Assembly: GCA_016709875.1 (NCBI GenBank) | Contig: JADJLZ010000013.1 | Span: 1-24,294 of the forward strand | Origin: Planctomycetota bacterium | GTDB lineage: Bacteria; Planctomycetota; UBA1135; GCA-002686595 | DNA: 24,294 bases | Reading direction: 5' to 3' | Shown: in pieces, positions 8,219 through 15,726 of the stretch | Layout of the letters: each line of letters starts with the position of its first letter | How positions within the stretch are numbered: the stretch's first letter is position 1 | The notes under the pieces: model-generated | The model's database searches: none | Told to the model about the DNA's origin: nothing | Seen by the model: the letters and a program-made list of their open reading frames with translations, nothing else | Program-made: the position numbers and the translations under genes

Positions 8219-10078
8219 CTACGGCCACCACTGGATCGAGCCCGTCTGCGTGGTGTTGAAGGTACTCGACGCCGGGCAATTGCCGAGGACGATCGGGTCG
8301 CGGTAGTAGACGAAGTAGGCGTGCGGCACACCGCAGTCGATCGGCACGCCGAGCTGGGCGGAGCGCGCGGACACGCTCGCGTCTCCCGCGGGCAGATCCG
8401 GCGCGGTGATCGCTCCGCCGACAGCGGTCTTGACGTACAGCCGCTTCAGGGTCCCGCCGGCACAGCGCACGCCCTGGCCGAACGCGGCTCCGGTCGGGAG
8501 CACGGTCGTGCCCTGGAGCAGCAGGCTCGTCGCGTTCGGCTTCTCGTTGGTGCTGGTGAACACGAGGGTGTCCTGCGAGAGGTAGGCCGTTCCCGTAGCG
8601 GAGAGGATCGCGCCGCCGGTGGAGGAGGAGTTGTCGCAGCCGCGGCCGGGACCGGAGGGCGGGTTTCCGCAGGGGCAGGCGATGACATTGCCTTGGCCCG
8701 GGCTGCAGAGGCTGGTGAAACCGGTGGCGCGCAGGTCGCGGATGAACACATCCTCGAGGTTGTTGGTGTCACCGGGGACGATGTCCGAAGAGCCACTGCC
8801 GAAGACGACGAAGCGTCCGTCATCGGAAATCGAAGGCCAAGACGCACCTCCGCTCGGACTCGTGCCCATTGTCGTGAGGCTGGCGTTGATCGAGGTGCCT
8901 TGGGTCATGTCGCGCGTGCAGATGCACGTCGTGTTCGGGGGAAGTCCTGGAAGGATGTCGGTCGAACCGCACCAGAAGGCGACGAGCTTGCCGTTGGCTG
9001 AGACCGTCGCCATTCGGCTCGGCGTACTCCCCGGCAGCCCGGCGGGGGTGGCGCTCACGAGTACCGTGGTTCCGTGGACGAGATCTCGCAGGTAGATCTG
9101 CGCTGCCGCGGGGACGACGCCGGGGATGAAGTTCGAAGCACTGCTCGTGAACACCGCGTAGCGCCCGTTGGCTGTGAGGGCGCTCTCGTAGGACTCAGCA
9201 TCTCCCTCCGCGCCCGTCGAAGACACGCTCACGCGCTCGGTCGTTCCTGTGGAACGGTCATGCAGGAAGACATCCTGCGCCCCGTTGGTGTCACCAGGGA
9301 CCAAAGTCGTCGCACTGCTGAAGAAAAGCACCCGGTTGCCGTCCGCAGAGATGCAAGGGTTGAACGAGTCACCATCCCCCTGCAAGCCGGCGGTGGACAC
9401 GCTGATGCGCTCCGTCGTTCCAAGTAATCGATCGCGAACGAAGATGTCCCAGTTGCCATTCGTGTCTCCCGCAACCAGGTTCGACGCATTGGAGTTGAAC
9501 GCAACAAAGCGGCCGTCGTCCGAGATCACGGGTGCCTGAGAAATCGCATCCCCTTGCCCGCCCGAGGAGCCCAGACTCACGAGTTCGGTGGTGTGACTCT
9601 GGCGGTCGCGCAAGAAGCAGTCGCCCGTTCCGTTCACGTCGCCCGGAACCAGGTCCGTCGCGTAGCTGTCGAACGCGACGTACCTTCCGTCCGGCGACAT
9701 GGCCATGAAGCCATAGCCTCCTTTCATGACTCCAGCATCGTCGACACTGATCGCCTCGGTCGTGCCGAGTAGGCGATCCCGCAGTAGGGTCTGCCAGTAA
9801 GAGAGCGCTGTCCCGCCGGCGAGTTGCGGACCGCCTTGAAACAAGACGAATCGACCATCTGCGCTCACGTGGCGACCGAGCAGGGGATGGCTACCGTGGC
9901 CCGGCAGCCCCGACGGTCCCGGAGTCACGCTGATGCACTGAGTGACCTGTGCCATCGCAGCCGTTGCGAGCAACGGCGCGGCCGCGAGCAAGGCTAGCTG
10001 CCTTGTGTGTGCCTTCAGAAGCCGAACCACCGCCGGCGTTGACCAAGTTCGAGAGCTGAGGGGAACGTGCGCGAGCAT
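8219..10078 (-). CDS. Exported PD40/WD40-like beta-propeller protein with planctomycete-type Cys-containing C-terminal domain
   Basis: This uninterrupted 619-residue exported protein has no known function. ATG at 10078 is preferred over the in-frame GTG at 10093 because GGAGG stands about nine bases upstream of the ATG. A long basic n-region leads to a Sec signal (LALLAAAPLLATAAMAQ, cleavage after AMA). Residues of about 50-440 contain roughly seven repeats of about 60 residues, each built around SDDGRFVAFNSNASNLV, GDTNG, DIFVRDRLLGTTERISV and a Gly/Asp-rich link. This is the PD40 pattern also found in TolB-like propellers. The last 170 residues form a separate domain with CSPGQGNVIACPCGNPP, GCDNSSSTGGA, FGQGVRCAGGTLKRLYV and YRDPIVLGNCPASSTFN. 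I know this tail from many planctomycete secreted proteins but not by any name. Base composition looks less GC-rich than the flanking operons. Confidence 0.85.
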   Translation of the reverse strand: MLAHVPLSSRTWSTPAVVRLLKAHTRQLALLAAAPLLATAAMAQVTQCISVTPGPSGLPGHGSHPLLGRHVSADGRFVLFQGGPQLAGGTALSYWQTLLRDRLLGTTEAISVDDAGVMKGGYGFMAMSPDGRYVAFDSYATDLVPGDVNGTGDCFLRDRQSHTTELVSLGSSGGQGDAISQAPVISDDGRFVAFNSNASNLVAGDTNGNWDIFVRDRLLGTTERISVSTAGLQGDGDSFNPCISADGNRVLFFSSATTLVPGDTNGAQDVFLHDRSTGTTERVSVSSTGAEGDAESYESALTANGRYAVFTSSASNFIPGVVPAAAQIYLRDLVHGTTVLVSATPAGLPGSTPSRMATVSANGKLVAFWCGSTDILPGLPPNTTCICTRDMTQGTSINASLTTMGTSPSGGASWPSISDDGRFVVFGSGSSDIVPGDTNNLEDVFIRDLRATGFTSLCSPGQGNVIACPCGNPPSGPGRGCDNSSSTGGAILSATGTAYLSQDTLVFTSTNEKPNATSLLLQGTTVLPTGAAFGQGVRCAGGTLKRLYVKTAVGGAITAPDLPAGDASVSARSAQLGVPIDCGVPHAYFVYYRDPIVLGNCPASSTFNTTQTGSIQWWP

Positions 10079-10232
10079 TTCAAGATCCTCCACAGGCAGG
10101 CTACCTGAGTTGGCGGGATCGGGTTCAGATTTTCACGAATTCTCTTGACGTCCCCCCCCCCGAGAATCTGCGTCCCAGGCCAAGTGGCCTGGCATTCCCA
10201 ACCCTACAAACCCCTGCTCCCGGAGGTCGCTC
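10079..10232. promoter_or_regulatory. Divergent intergenic region with poly-C run and palindrome
   Basis: These 154 bases lie between the two divergent exported-protein genes. A relatively AT-rich patch (10128-10150) includes GAATTC and TTGACG at 10145-10150, a -35-like hexamer on the plus strand, followed at once by ten C residues. No good -10 box is seen at the expected distance. GGAGGT at 10222-10227 is the ribosome-binding site of the beta-helix gene, and GGAGG on the minus strand near 10088 serves the propeller gene. Confidence 0.4.
10175..10192. promoter_or_regulatory. Perfect inverted repeat upstream of the beta-helix gene (operator or leader hairpin candidate)
   Basis: CCAGGCCA (10175-10182) and TGGCCTGG (10185-10192) are exact reverse complements separated by AG. 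As DNA this is an 18-base near-palindrome of operator size. As RNA it could fold with the loop AAGT and a seven-base stem. It lies 30 bases before the GGAGGT of the downstream gene. Confidence 0.45.
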
Positions 10233-11631
10233 GTGAAGCATGTGCTCGTGCGCAGTCGCGCGTTGTTTGCAGTCGTCGCCTTCCTCGCCCTCGTCACCGT
10301 TGTCCTTTCAAGCGTCGCCCAACCACCAGCTGCTCCAATCATCTATCGCGTGGATGCAGCCAACACGACGCCAGGGAACGGGTCGAGCTGGCAAGCGGCA
10401 TTCACGAAGATCGAAGATGCGCTCCCATTCGCCCAGTCTGGAGATCAGATCTGGGTGAAGCAGGGTGGCTATGTGCCGCCGCCTACCGACGGGTACGTCG
10501 TCGCAACCAACATCGAGTTCTACGGCGGATTCGACGGCACGGAGACGACACTCGCGCAACGCGCAGGCCTCTTCAGCGCGACGGTCCTCAATGCCCAAGG
10601 AAGCGCGCGCAGCTTCACCCTTCTCGGGCCCGTTCCCTCTCCCGGCGTCGTCATCGATGGATTCACGATCGTCAATGGGGATGCGGCGCAGTGCATAACA
10701 CAAACGGGAAACGGTGGAGCGATCCTGTCCGACAAGGCTCAACTGCTGCTCTCCAAGTGCGAGTTGTCGAGCAACAAGGCTCCAAGCCGGGGGGGCGCGT
10801 TGTGCTTCTTCGACAGCGCCGAACAACTCCACTCGCTCCTGAACATCAAGCTCTGCACGTTCAAGCACAACATCGTCGGCGAAGGGCGGGGCGGAGCCGT
10901 GTTCGGGGCGCAACTGCTGACGGGTGACATCATCAATACGGTCTTCGAGTCGAACTTGAGCGGGTTCGTGCAAAATAGCACCGTGCCAGGGCCCTGGGAT
11001 GGAGGGGCCGTGTACTTGGATGCCATGCTCGGTTCGCACACGATGTTCCTGACGAACTGCGTGTTCTTCAGGAACGACGCCATTTATGGTGGCCATGGTG
11101 GCGGCCTGTGTCTCGGGCAGAACGCACTCGGTGAGAGCGGGGCCGCACAGGTCGTCAATTGCACATTCGTCCGCAACGCGACTGACAACCCGACGTTCGG
11201 ACTGGCGCTCTATGTGTATCAGAACGCGACCTGCAAGATGCACAACTCCATCATGGGATCGCTTCAGGGGACGACGCAGTGGAACGGGTTGGGGACATCG
11301 GTGCCCTACGTTGGTACAGTCGCGCCGCTAACGTACTCGGACATTGAGGGGCAGGGAGCCGTCGGGACCAATATCAGTAAAGACCCGGAGTTCCGATCAA
11401 GGGACTACGTCGCCGGCCTCACCTTACGAGGCACGTCACCATGCCTGGACAACGCGGACGCGGGAATGCTGCCGATTGACCGCCTCGACATCAACGAAGA
11501 CGCTGTGAGCGGTCAGATCGTCCCCATCGACCTCGCGGGCGCCCGCCGAGATGTCGACTGGATTCCAGCCGCCCAACCAAGGCACTCCGACCGGCACCTT
11601 CGTCGACATGGGCGCTTTCGAGAAACAGTAG
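10233..11631 (+). CDS. Exported right-handed beta-helix / PMP-like repeat protein, frameshift near the C-terminus
   Basis: This is a secreted surface-type protein of unknown target. The GTG at 10233 follows GGAGGT by five bases. The signal peptide is residues 1-29 (ALFAVVAFLALVTVVLSSVA, cleaved before QPP). The mature protein opens with IYRVDAANTTPGNGSSWQAAF, which many choice-of-anchor-Q/PMP-like proteins carry. It then has parallel beta-helix rungs marked by repeated GGA[ILV] turns (GNGGAILSDKAQLLLSKCEL, SRGGALCFFD, GRGGAVFGAQ, WDGGAVYLD, GHGGGLCLG) and N-C-x-F ladders (FLTNCVFFRNDAIYGG, QVVNCTFVRN). The usual end of the family (TGTFVDMGAFEKQ, then TAG at 11629-11631) lies one frame off from the main ORF. 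One indel at about 11555-11575 is therefore likely, and the real length is about 466 residues. The 502-residue read-through frame is an artefact. Confidence 0.82.
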
Positions 11632-11739
11632 CCCGCACCCCCGCTCGAGCTTGCGCGCGGCCCCGGATCCCGGCGCGGAACCGGGGCCGCGGACGTGTCG
11701 CCTTTGCAGGTAGGATCGGAAAAGAGAGCCTGGCGCAGT
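11632..11739. other. Non-coding gap between the beta-helix gene and the yjbQ remnant
   Basis: Apart from the GC-rich hairpin at 11656-11691, nothing is recognisable here. There is no remnant of the 5' half of yjbQ in any frame, so the truncated copy begins abruptly at 11740. A GTG at 11695 opens a short frame into the remnant, but its first 15 residues resemble nothing known and no ribosome-binding site precedes it. Confidence 0.6.
11656..11691 (+). terminator. GC-rich hairpin after the beta-helix gene (terminator candidate)
   Basis: CGCGGCCCCGG (11656-11666) pairs perfectly with CCGGGGCCGCG (11681-11691) around a 14-base loop, giving an 11-base stem 25 bases past the stop codon. There is no U-tract, so it may act as a Rho-assisted stop or an mRNA-end stabiliser. 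Confidence 0.5.
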
Positions 11740-12000
11740 AACGCCGACCCGAGCGCGCGCGCCGACGTGCTGGACTGGCTCGAGCGCCTCGCACCGGACG
11801 GCGACCCGCGCAACGCGCACGACGCCGAGGGCCCCGACGACAGCCCGGCCCACCAGCGCAGCGCGGTGTTACGCACCAGCGAGACTATCCCAATCGCGAA
11901 TGGCGCGCTCGCGCTCGGGACCTGGCAGGGAGTGTTCCTGGCGGAGCACCGCTTCGCTGCGCACGTGCGCAGCGTGCTCGTGCACGTCAGCGGGGACTGA
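11740..12000 (+). pseudogene. Truncated second yjbQ copy (C-terminal 86 codons only)
   Basis: The frame encodes the last 86 residues of the YjbQ protein, from NADPSARADVLDW to HVRSVLVHVSGD, and ends with the same TGA and following GCGA as the full gene at 7759-8175. The N-terminal third, including the HTSASL motif, is missing, so it should not fold as a normal YjbQ subunit. Differences from the complete copy are 12 synonymous codon changes and three replacements (V to A twice, D to A). The reading frame is still open and carries mainly silent changes, as if this piece was part of a working gene until recently. It ends 11 bases before the sigma-factor ATG. Confidence 0.9.
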
Positions 12001-12004
12001 GCGA
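11740..12004 (+). repeat. Direct repeat, right copy: 3' part of yjbQ
   Basis: This is the partner of 7915-8179 (265 bases, 17 mismatches). The first 128 bases differ at two positions only, with 74 identical bases in a row. The last 137 hold the other 15 mismatches. Confidence 0.93.
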
Positions 12005-12011
12005 CGCTACC

Positions 12012-12947
12012 ATGCAGCGCCCCATGCTCGACGACCGCCGCACCCCCTCCCAGGACCCCCGCCCGGGCGAATCGCGCGAGAGCGCGATCCCGCGCCTCGT
12101 CGAAGCGCACGGCGACCAGCTCTACTCCCTGGGCCTGCGTTTCTGCGGCGACGCCGAGCTCGCGCGTGACCTCGTGCAGGACACGTTCCTGCTCGCCTTC
12201 CGCAAGTGGGACCAGTTCGAGGGCCGCGCGCGCGCTTCGACCTGGCTCTACACGATCGCCGCGCGCGTGTGCCAGCGTCAGAAGCGCAAGCGCGGCCGCC
12301 GCACGGAGCGCACGCTCTCGCTCGAGGAGCTCTCGCCCTTCGGCGAGAACACCGTCGCCGCCGCGCCCGCCGATCAGGGCCTCGAGGAGCTCGAACAGCG
12401 CGCGAGCGTGCTGCGCGAGGTCGAACAGGCCATCGCGCGCCTGCCCGTGCTCTTCCGCATGCCGCTCGTGCTGAAGGAGATCGCCGGCCTGCCGCTCGCG
12501 GACATCTCTGCGGTGCTCGGCGTGCGCGTCGAGACGGTCAAGACGCGCCTGCACCGCGCGCGCCTGGCCGTGCGCAAGGAGGTCGAGAGCGCGCGCCCGC
12601 AGCGCAAGGCGCCGCCGCCGATCTTCGACAAGCAGGTCTGTCTGGATCTGCTCGCCGCCAAGCAGGAAGCGCTCGACCACGGCGTCGAGTTCGAGTTCCC
12701 CGAGGGCATCGTGTGCGAGCGCTGCGCCGCGGTCTTCGCCAGCCTCGAGCTCGCGCAGGACGCCTGCAGCGAGGTCGGCCGCGGCGAATTGCCCGCCGCA
12801 CTGCGGCGCGCGATCCTGGAGCACGTGCGCGGCGAGAGCGGCGCGAAAGCCCGCGCCCGCCCGACGCCCCGAACCAGTTCGTCGCGCGCGGGAACCCGGA
12901 CCGCGACGCGGTCTCCAAGCCGGCGAAGAAAAGGAACCCGATCATGA
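12012..12947 (+). CDS. ECF-type sigma-70 factor with a Cys-containing C-terminal extension
   Basis: This is a transcription initiation factor of 311 residues, longer than the usual 180-200 for ECF sigmas. Sigma region 2 spans about 26-95, with DLVQDTFLLAFRKWDQFEG at 53-71 (core binding and -10 recognition). Region 4 spans 133-190, with the helix-turn-helix ADISAVLGVRVETVKTRLHR at 163-182. The extension at 205-275 holds Cys210, a CERC pair (Cys235, Cys238) and Cys252, followed by a helical segment. It resembles a zinc-binding anti-sigma-like module fused to the sigma. Residues after about 280 are low-complexity Arg/Ser/Thr and may be a frameshifted tail. No Shine-Dalgarno sequence precedes ATG 12012; ATG 12024 is an alternative start. 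The stop overlaps the next gene's ATG (ATGA), so the phosphatase is coupled to it. Confidence 0.88.
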   Translation: MQRPMLDDRRTPSQDPRPGESRESAIPRLVEAHGDQLYSLGLRFCGDAELARDLVQDTFLLAFRKWDQFEGRARASTWLYTIAARVCQRQKRKRGRRTERTLSLEELSPFGENTVAAAPADQGLEELEQRASVLREVEQAIARLPVLFRMPLVLKEIAGLPLADISAVLGVRVETVKTRLHRARLAVRKEVESARPQRKAPPPIFDKQVCLDLLAAKQEALDHGVEFEFPEGIVCERCAAVFASLELAQDACSEVGRGELPAALRRAILEHVRGESGAKARARPTPRTSSSRAGTRTATRSPSRRRKGTRS

Positions 12948-13519
12948 ACCTCCGCACTTGGACCCGCCTCGCCCTGCTCGCCCCGCTCGCGCTCTCTGCC
13001 TGCCACTCGACGGCGCAGCCCGCGCCCGCGCACCCGCCGGCCGCGAGCGCGAAGCTCGAGTCCTACTCCTGCGGCGCGATCGAGCACCTGCACACCTGCG
13101 ACGGCATCTTCCTCGCGAGCCAGCCCTCGGCCGACGACTTCCACAAGATCAAGAACGGCGGCGTGAAGACCGTGATCAACCTGCGCCCGCCGAGCGAGAA
13201 CAAGGATTTCGACGAGGCGCAGTTGATCGGCGGAATGGGCCTCGCCTACGTCAACATCCCCTTCGGCAAGCCCGAGCAGCTGACCGACGAGGTCTTCGCG
13301 AAGGCGCGCGGCGAACTCGGCAAAGCGCAGAAGCCGATCCTGATGCACTGCCACTCCGCCAACCGCGTCGGAGCGATCTGGCTCGCCTACCGAGTTCTCG
13401 ACGACGGTCTTGCCTACGATGCCGCGCTGGCGGAGGCGAAGACGGTCGGTCTCACGTCCCCGGCCCTCGAGGCGAAGGCCAAGGACTACATCCAGCGCCA
13501 GCACCAAGAGAGCCCCTGA
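12944..13519 (+). CDS. Lipoprotein with DUF442 / beta-lactamase-hydrolase-like phosphatase domain
   Basis: This is a 191-residue exported protein. Residues 1-20 are a lipoprotein signal (TRLALLAPLALSAC, lipobox Cys20). After a Pro/Ala-rich linker, the phosphatase domain runs from about 42 to 185: GGVKTVINLRPPSENKDFD at 72-90, and the catalytic loop PILMHCHSANRVGAIWL with Cys136 and Arg141. The C-x4-R spacing, one shorter than the classical C-x5-R of protein tyrosine phosphatases, is what the DUF442/Blh-like group shows. The substrate is unknown. The start ATG overlaps the sigma-factor stop by four bases, and AAAAGGAA upstream may act as a ribosome site. Lipid anchoring would put the enzyme outside the cytoplasm, so it does not act directly on the sigma factor. 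Confidence 0.87.
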   Translation: MNLRTWTRLALLAPLALSACHSTAQPAPAHPPAASAKLESYSCGAIEHLHTCDGIFLASQPSADDFHKIKNGGVKTVINLRPPSENKDFDEAQLIGGMGLAYVNIPFGKPEQLTDEVFAKARGELGKAQKPILMHCHSANRVGAIWLAYRVLDDGLAYDAALAEAKTVGLTSPALEAKAKDYIQRQHQESP

Positions 13520-13565
13520 GAATCGTCGTCAACCGGCCGGGCCAGGGGGGATAGGCTGGAATCCC
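13520..13565 (+). promoter_or_regulatory. Short gap with possible internal promoter before the paralog array
   Basis: The 46 bases between the phosphatase and the first array gene contain TAGGCT at 13552-13557, eight bases before the ATG at 13566, and the G-run CCAGGGGGG at 13542-13550. No clear Shine-Dalgarno sequence lies at the normal distance. This may be an internal leaderless start or simply a spacer. Confidence 0.3.
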
Positions 13566-15723
13566 ATGGCCCGCCGGCTCGCAGTCGTCGCCCTGGCGCT
13601 GGTCCTCGGACTGGCGCTTTGGCTTTGGAAGGGAGAGCAACCGGCGCTCTCCCCCGCTGCGGATTCCGCGCTCGCCCCGCCATCCCTCTGCGTCGCGCAA
13701 CCGGAAGCGCAGTCGCAGCCGCTCGAATCCGCTCCGATCGAGAGCGCACCCGCGCAGACGCGCGCCTCGGTCGGGCACGATCCACAGGCGGACGCGCGTC
13801 TGATCGTCCTGTGCCGCGCGCGAGGCGGGATCGAACCGGTCGCCGGTGAGACGCTCACGCTGCTCGACGAGTCCGCGCGCCCGGCCAGATTCCTGCGCGG
13901 AGCGGCACGCACGGCCAGCTCGGCGACTCGCTCGAGTCGGACGCGTACGGGCGCGTCGAGTTCGAGGTGCGCTCGAGCACGCCGATCCATCTGTGGCTCA
14001 ACGACTCGAGGAACGGCACGAATTCCGGACAGGATGGATCGATCGCGCCCCTCGGACCTGGAGAGCGGCGCGAGTTCGTGGTCGAGCTCGACGTGCAGAC
14101 CGAGCGCTTCCATGGCCGCGTGGTCGCGCGCGAGACAGAATCGCCGATCGCGGGAGCTGTCGTCCGTGCTCGCGCGGGCGAGAGCAGGGCGGACTCACCA
14201 CCGACGCCGAGGTCGCTTCGTCCTGCCGCTCGTGCGCTCGGCCACTCTGTTCACGATCGAGGCCCAGGGATTCGCCGAGGTGGAGTTCGCGGTCGGGGAC
14301 GGGCACGGGACTCCCGAGAAGGCGCTGCTCATCCAACTCGAGCGCGGCTGCACACTGGTCGGCGTGCTCGTCGGCGCGAAGGCGCGGGTGAGCCCGCTGC
14401 AACTCGAGGCGGCGGGAGACTCCAGAGGCTTGCTCGTCGGAGATCCCGTCGAGACACGCACCTTCACCTTTTCGCGCGGAACCCGACGCTGGCGCGCCCA
14501 GTTCGACGCCACGGGTCGCGCGGTCATCACTGGCCTGCCCGCGGGTCTGCCACTTCGGCTCGCCGTGCTCGAGCAGTCGAGTCAGGTGCTCGCGCTGCCC
14601 GACTGGATCGCTCTTTCGGTCGGGGAAAGGCGCGAGGTCAAGCTCGATCCCTCCTCCGGGTGCGAGATCACCGGCTGCGCGCGCGACGATCACGATCTGC
14701 CCGTCGCGCGCCTCGCACTCACGCTTCTGCGTGGCAATCATCCGCCAGGGATTCTCGAGACCGAGGCGCTGGCCGAGTCCGCGGAATCCGCGTTCGCGCT
14801 GACGGGCGAGGACGGCCGATTCCGATTCCGAGGAATCGCTCCCGGCTCGTGGCGCATCCGGCCGGAGGGTCCCGGTGGCTCGCACGAGGGCCCGCCGACG
14901 CCGGACGCTGTCGCTGCCGTGGAGACGAAGGTCGAGGTTCCCGCGGGGAACGCACACGCTCGAGGTTCAGCTTCGCGTTCACCGCGGAATCTCGATCTGC
15001 GGCCGCCTGCTCGACACCTACGACTTGCCGGTGCAGGGCTCGGTGACCGTCGATGGTCCAGCAGGCGCTCCGTCGACGAGATCCGGCGCGAACGGCCAAT
15101 TCGAGCTCGGCCCGCTCGCCCCGGGAACCTATCGCCTGCGAGCGGGTTACCTCGCGAGTGGCGTCAAGTCGGAGGTCGTCAAGTCGAAGCCGGCGCGCGT
15201 GACGTCGTGCTGCGCATCGATCGCGGCGCCATGCTGGCCGGCCGGGTCGTGGACGCCGCGAGCGGAGCAGGCGTCGCCGCGCAGATCTCGCTCGCCCTCG
15301 CAGGCGCAGGAAACAGCGGCCTTTTTTGTGCACCACCTCACAAGCCGATGGCTCGTTCCACCTCGACAACGTGCGCCACGGCATCTACGCGCTCTGCGCG
15401 AGCACGAGGGATGGACGCTGCGCGCTGATCGCGAGTCTCGACACACAGGTGCGCTCGAACGTCGAGGACGTGCAACTTTCGCTGCAGCCCGCCGCCCGAT
15501 TGAAGGTTCGCTACGAAGGTCGGCACGCGCGCGGCACACTGCAGTTGCTCCAGGCAGGCACGCTCCTGGACGTCCAGGGGATCGCGCCCGGACCCCCCGC
15601 GCAGTTCTCGGCCCCCGCGGGAAACGTCGAGCTCGTGCTCACGCTCGATGGCAGCTGCAGACGCGCGAGCTGACGCTCGCCGCCAGCGAGGAACAAGAGG
15701 TCGTCTTCCACGACGAGGACTGA
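13566..15723 (+). CDS. Array protein A: membrane-anchored carboxypeptidase-regulatory-like multi-domain protein, frameshifted
   Basis: This is the first of four tandem paralogs, about 719 residues after reconstruction. The N-terminus is a signal anchor ending in Trp residues (RLAVVALALVLGLALWLW at 4-21), followed by a Pro/Ala/Ser/Gln linker to about 75. Successive beta-sandwich modules follow. One begins LIVLCRARGGIEPVAGETL, and one begins FHGRVVARETESPIAGAVV and ends at FAVGDGHGTPEKALLIQLER. Next come CEITGCARDDHDLPVARLAL with DGRFRFRGIAPGSWRI, then ISICGRLLDTYDLPVQGSVT and LAGRVVDAASGAGVAAQISL. The final domain is LKVRYEGRHARGTLQLLQAG to ELTLAASEEQEVVFHDED. The G-x-V-x-D plus G-x-[FY]-x-[FL] pattern is the CarboxypepD_reg/transthyretin-like fold; no catalytic domain is present. 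Frame changes occur near 13905, 14200, 14955, 15190, 15325 and 15655. The role is unknown; a bitopic envelope or adhesive protein is an inference. Confidence 0.8.
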
Positions 15724-15726
15724 AGC

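Noticed and set aside
10308..11243. Minus-strand frame of 311 codons opposite the beta-helix gene
   Set aside because: No signal, no domain and no ribosome site. The plus strand has a signal peptide and a regular beta-helix pattern.
8219..11631. Transposon or prophage origin of the segment between the yjbQ repeats
   Set aside because: No transposase, integrase, phage gene or terminal inverted repeat was found. Only the direct yjbQ repeats support movement.
10233..11741. The 502-residue version of the beta-helix protein
   Set aside because: The family-typical ending VDMGAFEKQ followed by TAG is found one frame off at 11604-11631. The longer frame runs into Arg/Pro-rich non-coding sequence.
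11695..12000. GTG-started 101-residue frame containing the yjbQ remnant as a working gene
   Set aside because: It lacks the HTSASL part of the family core, has no ribosome site, and its first 15 residues are random sequence. A truncated pseudogene is more likely.
11436..12824. Long minus-strand open frame (462 codons) opposite the sigma factor
   Set aside because: It is rich in Arg, Ala, Leu and Glu with no domain, and it mirrors the GC-rich codons of the sigma gene and the yjbQ remnant, which have clear family motifs on the plus strand.
12842..12943. The phosphatase frame extended upstream into the sigma gene (437 codons)
   Set aside because: Upstream residues are Arg-rich shadow sequence. 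The lipoprotein signal starting at ATG 12944 marks the real start.
12374..13507. Long minus-strand open frame (377 codons) opposite sigma and phosphatase
   Set aside because: Antisense shadow of high-GC coding sequence. Both plus-strand genes carry recognisable motifs and signal peptides.
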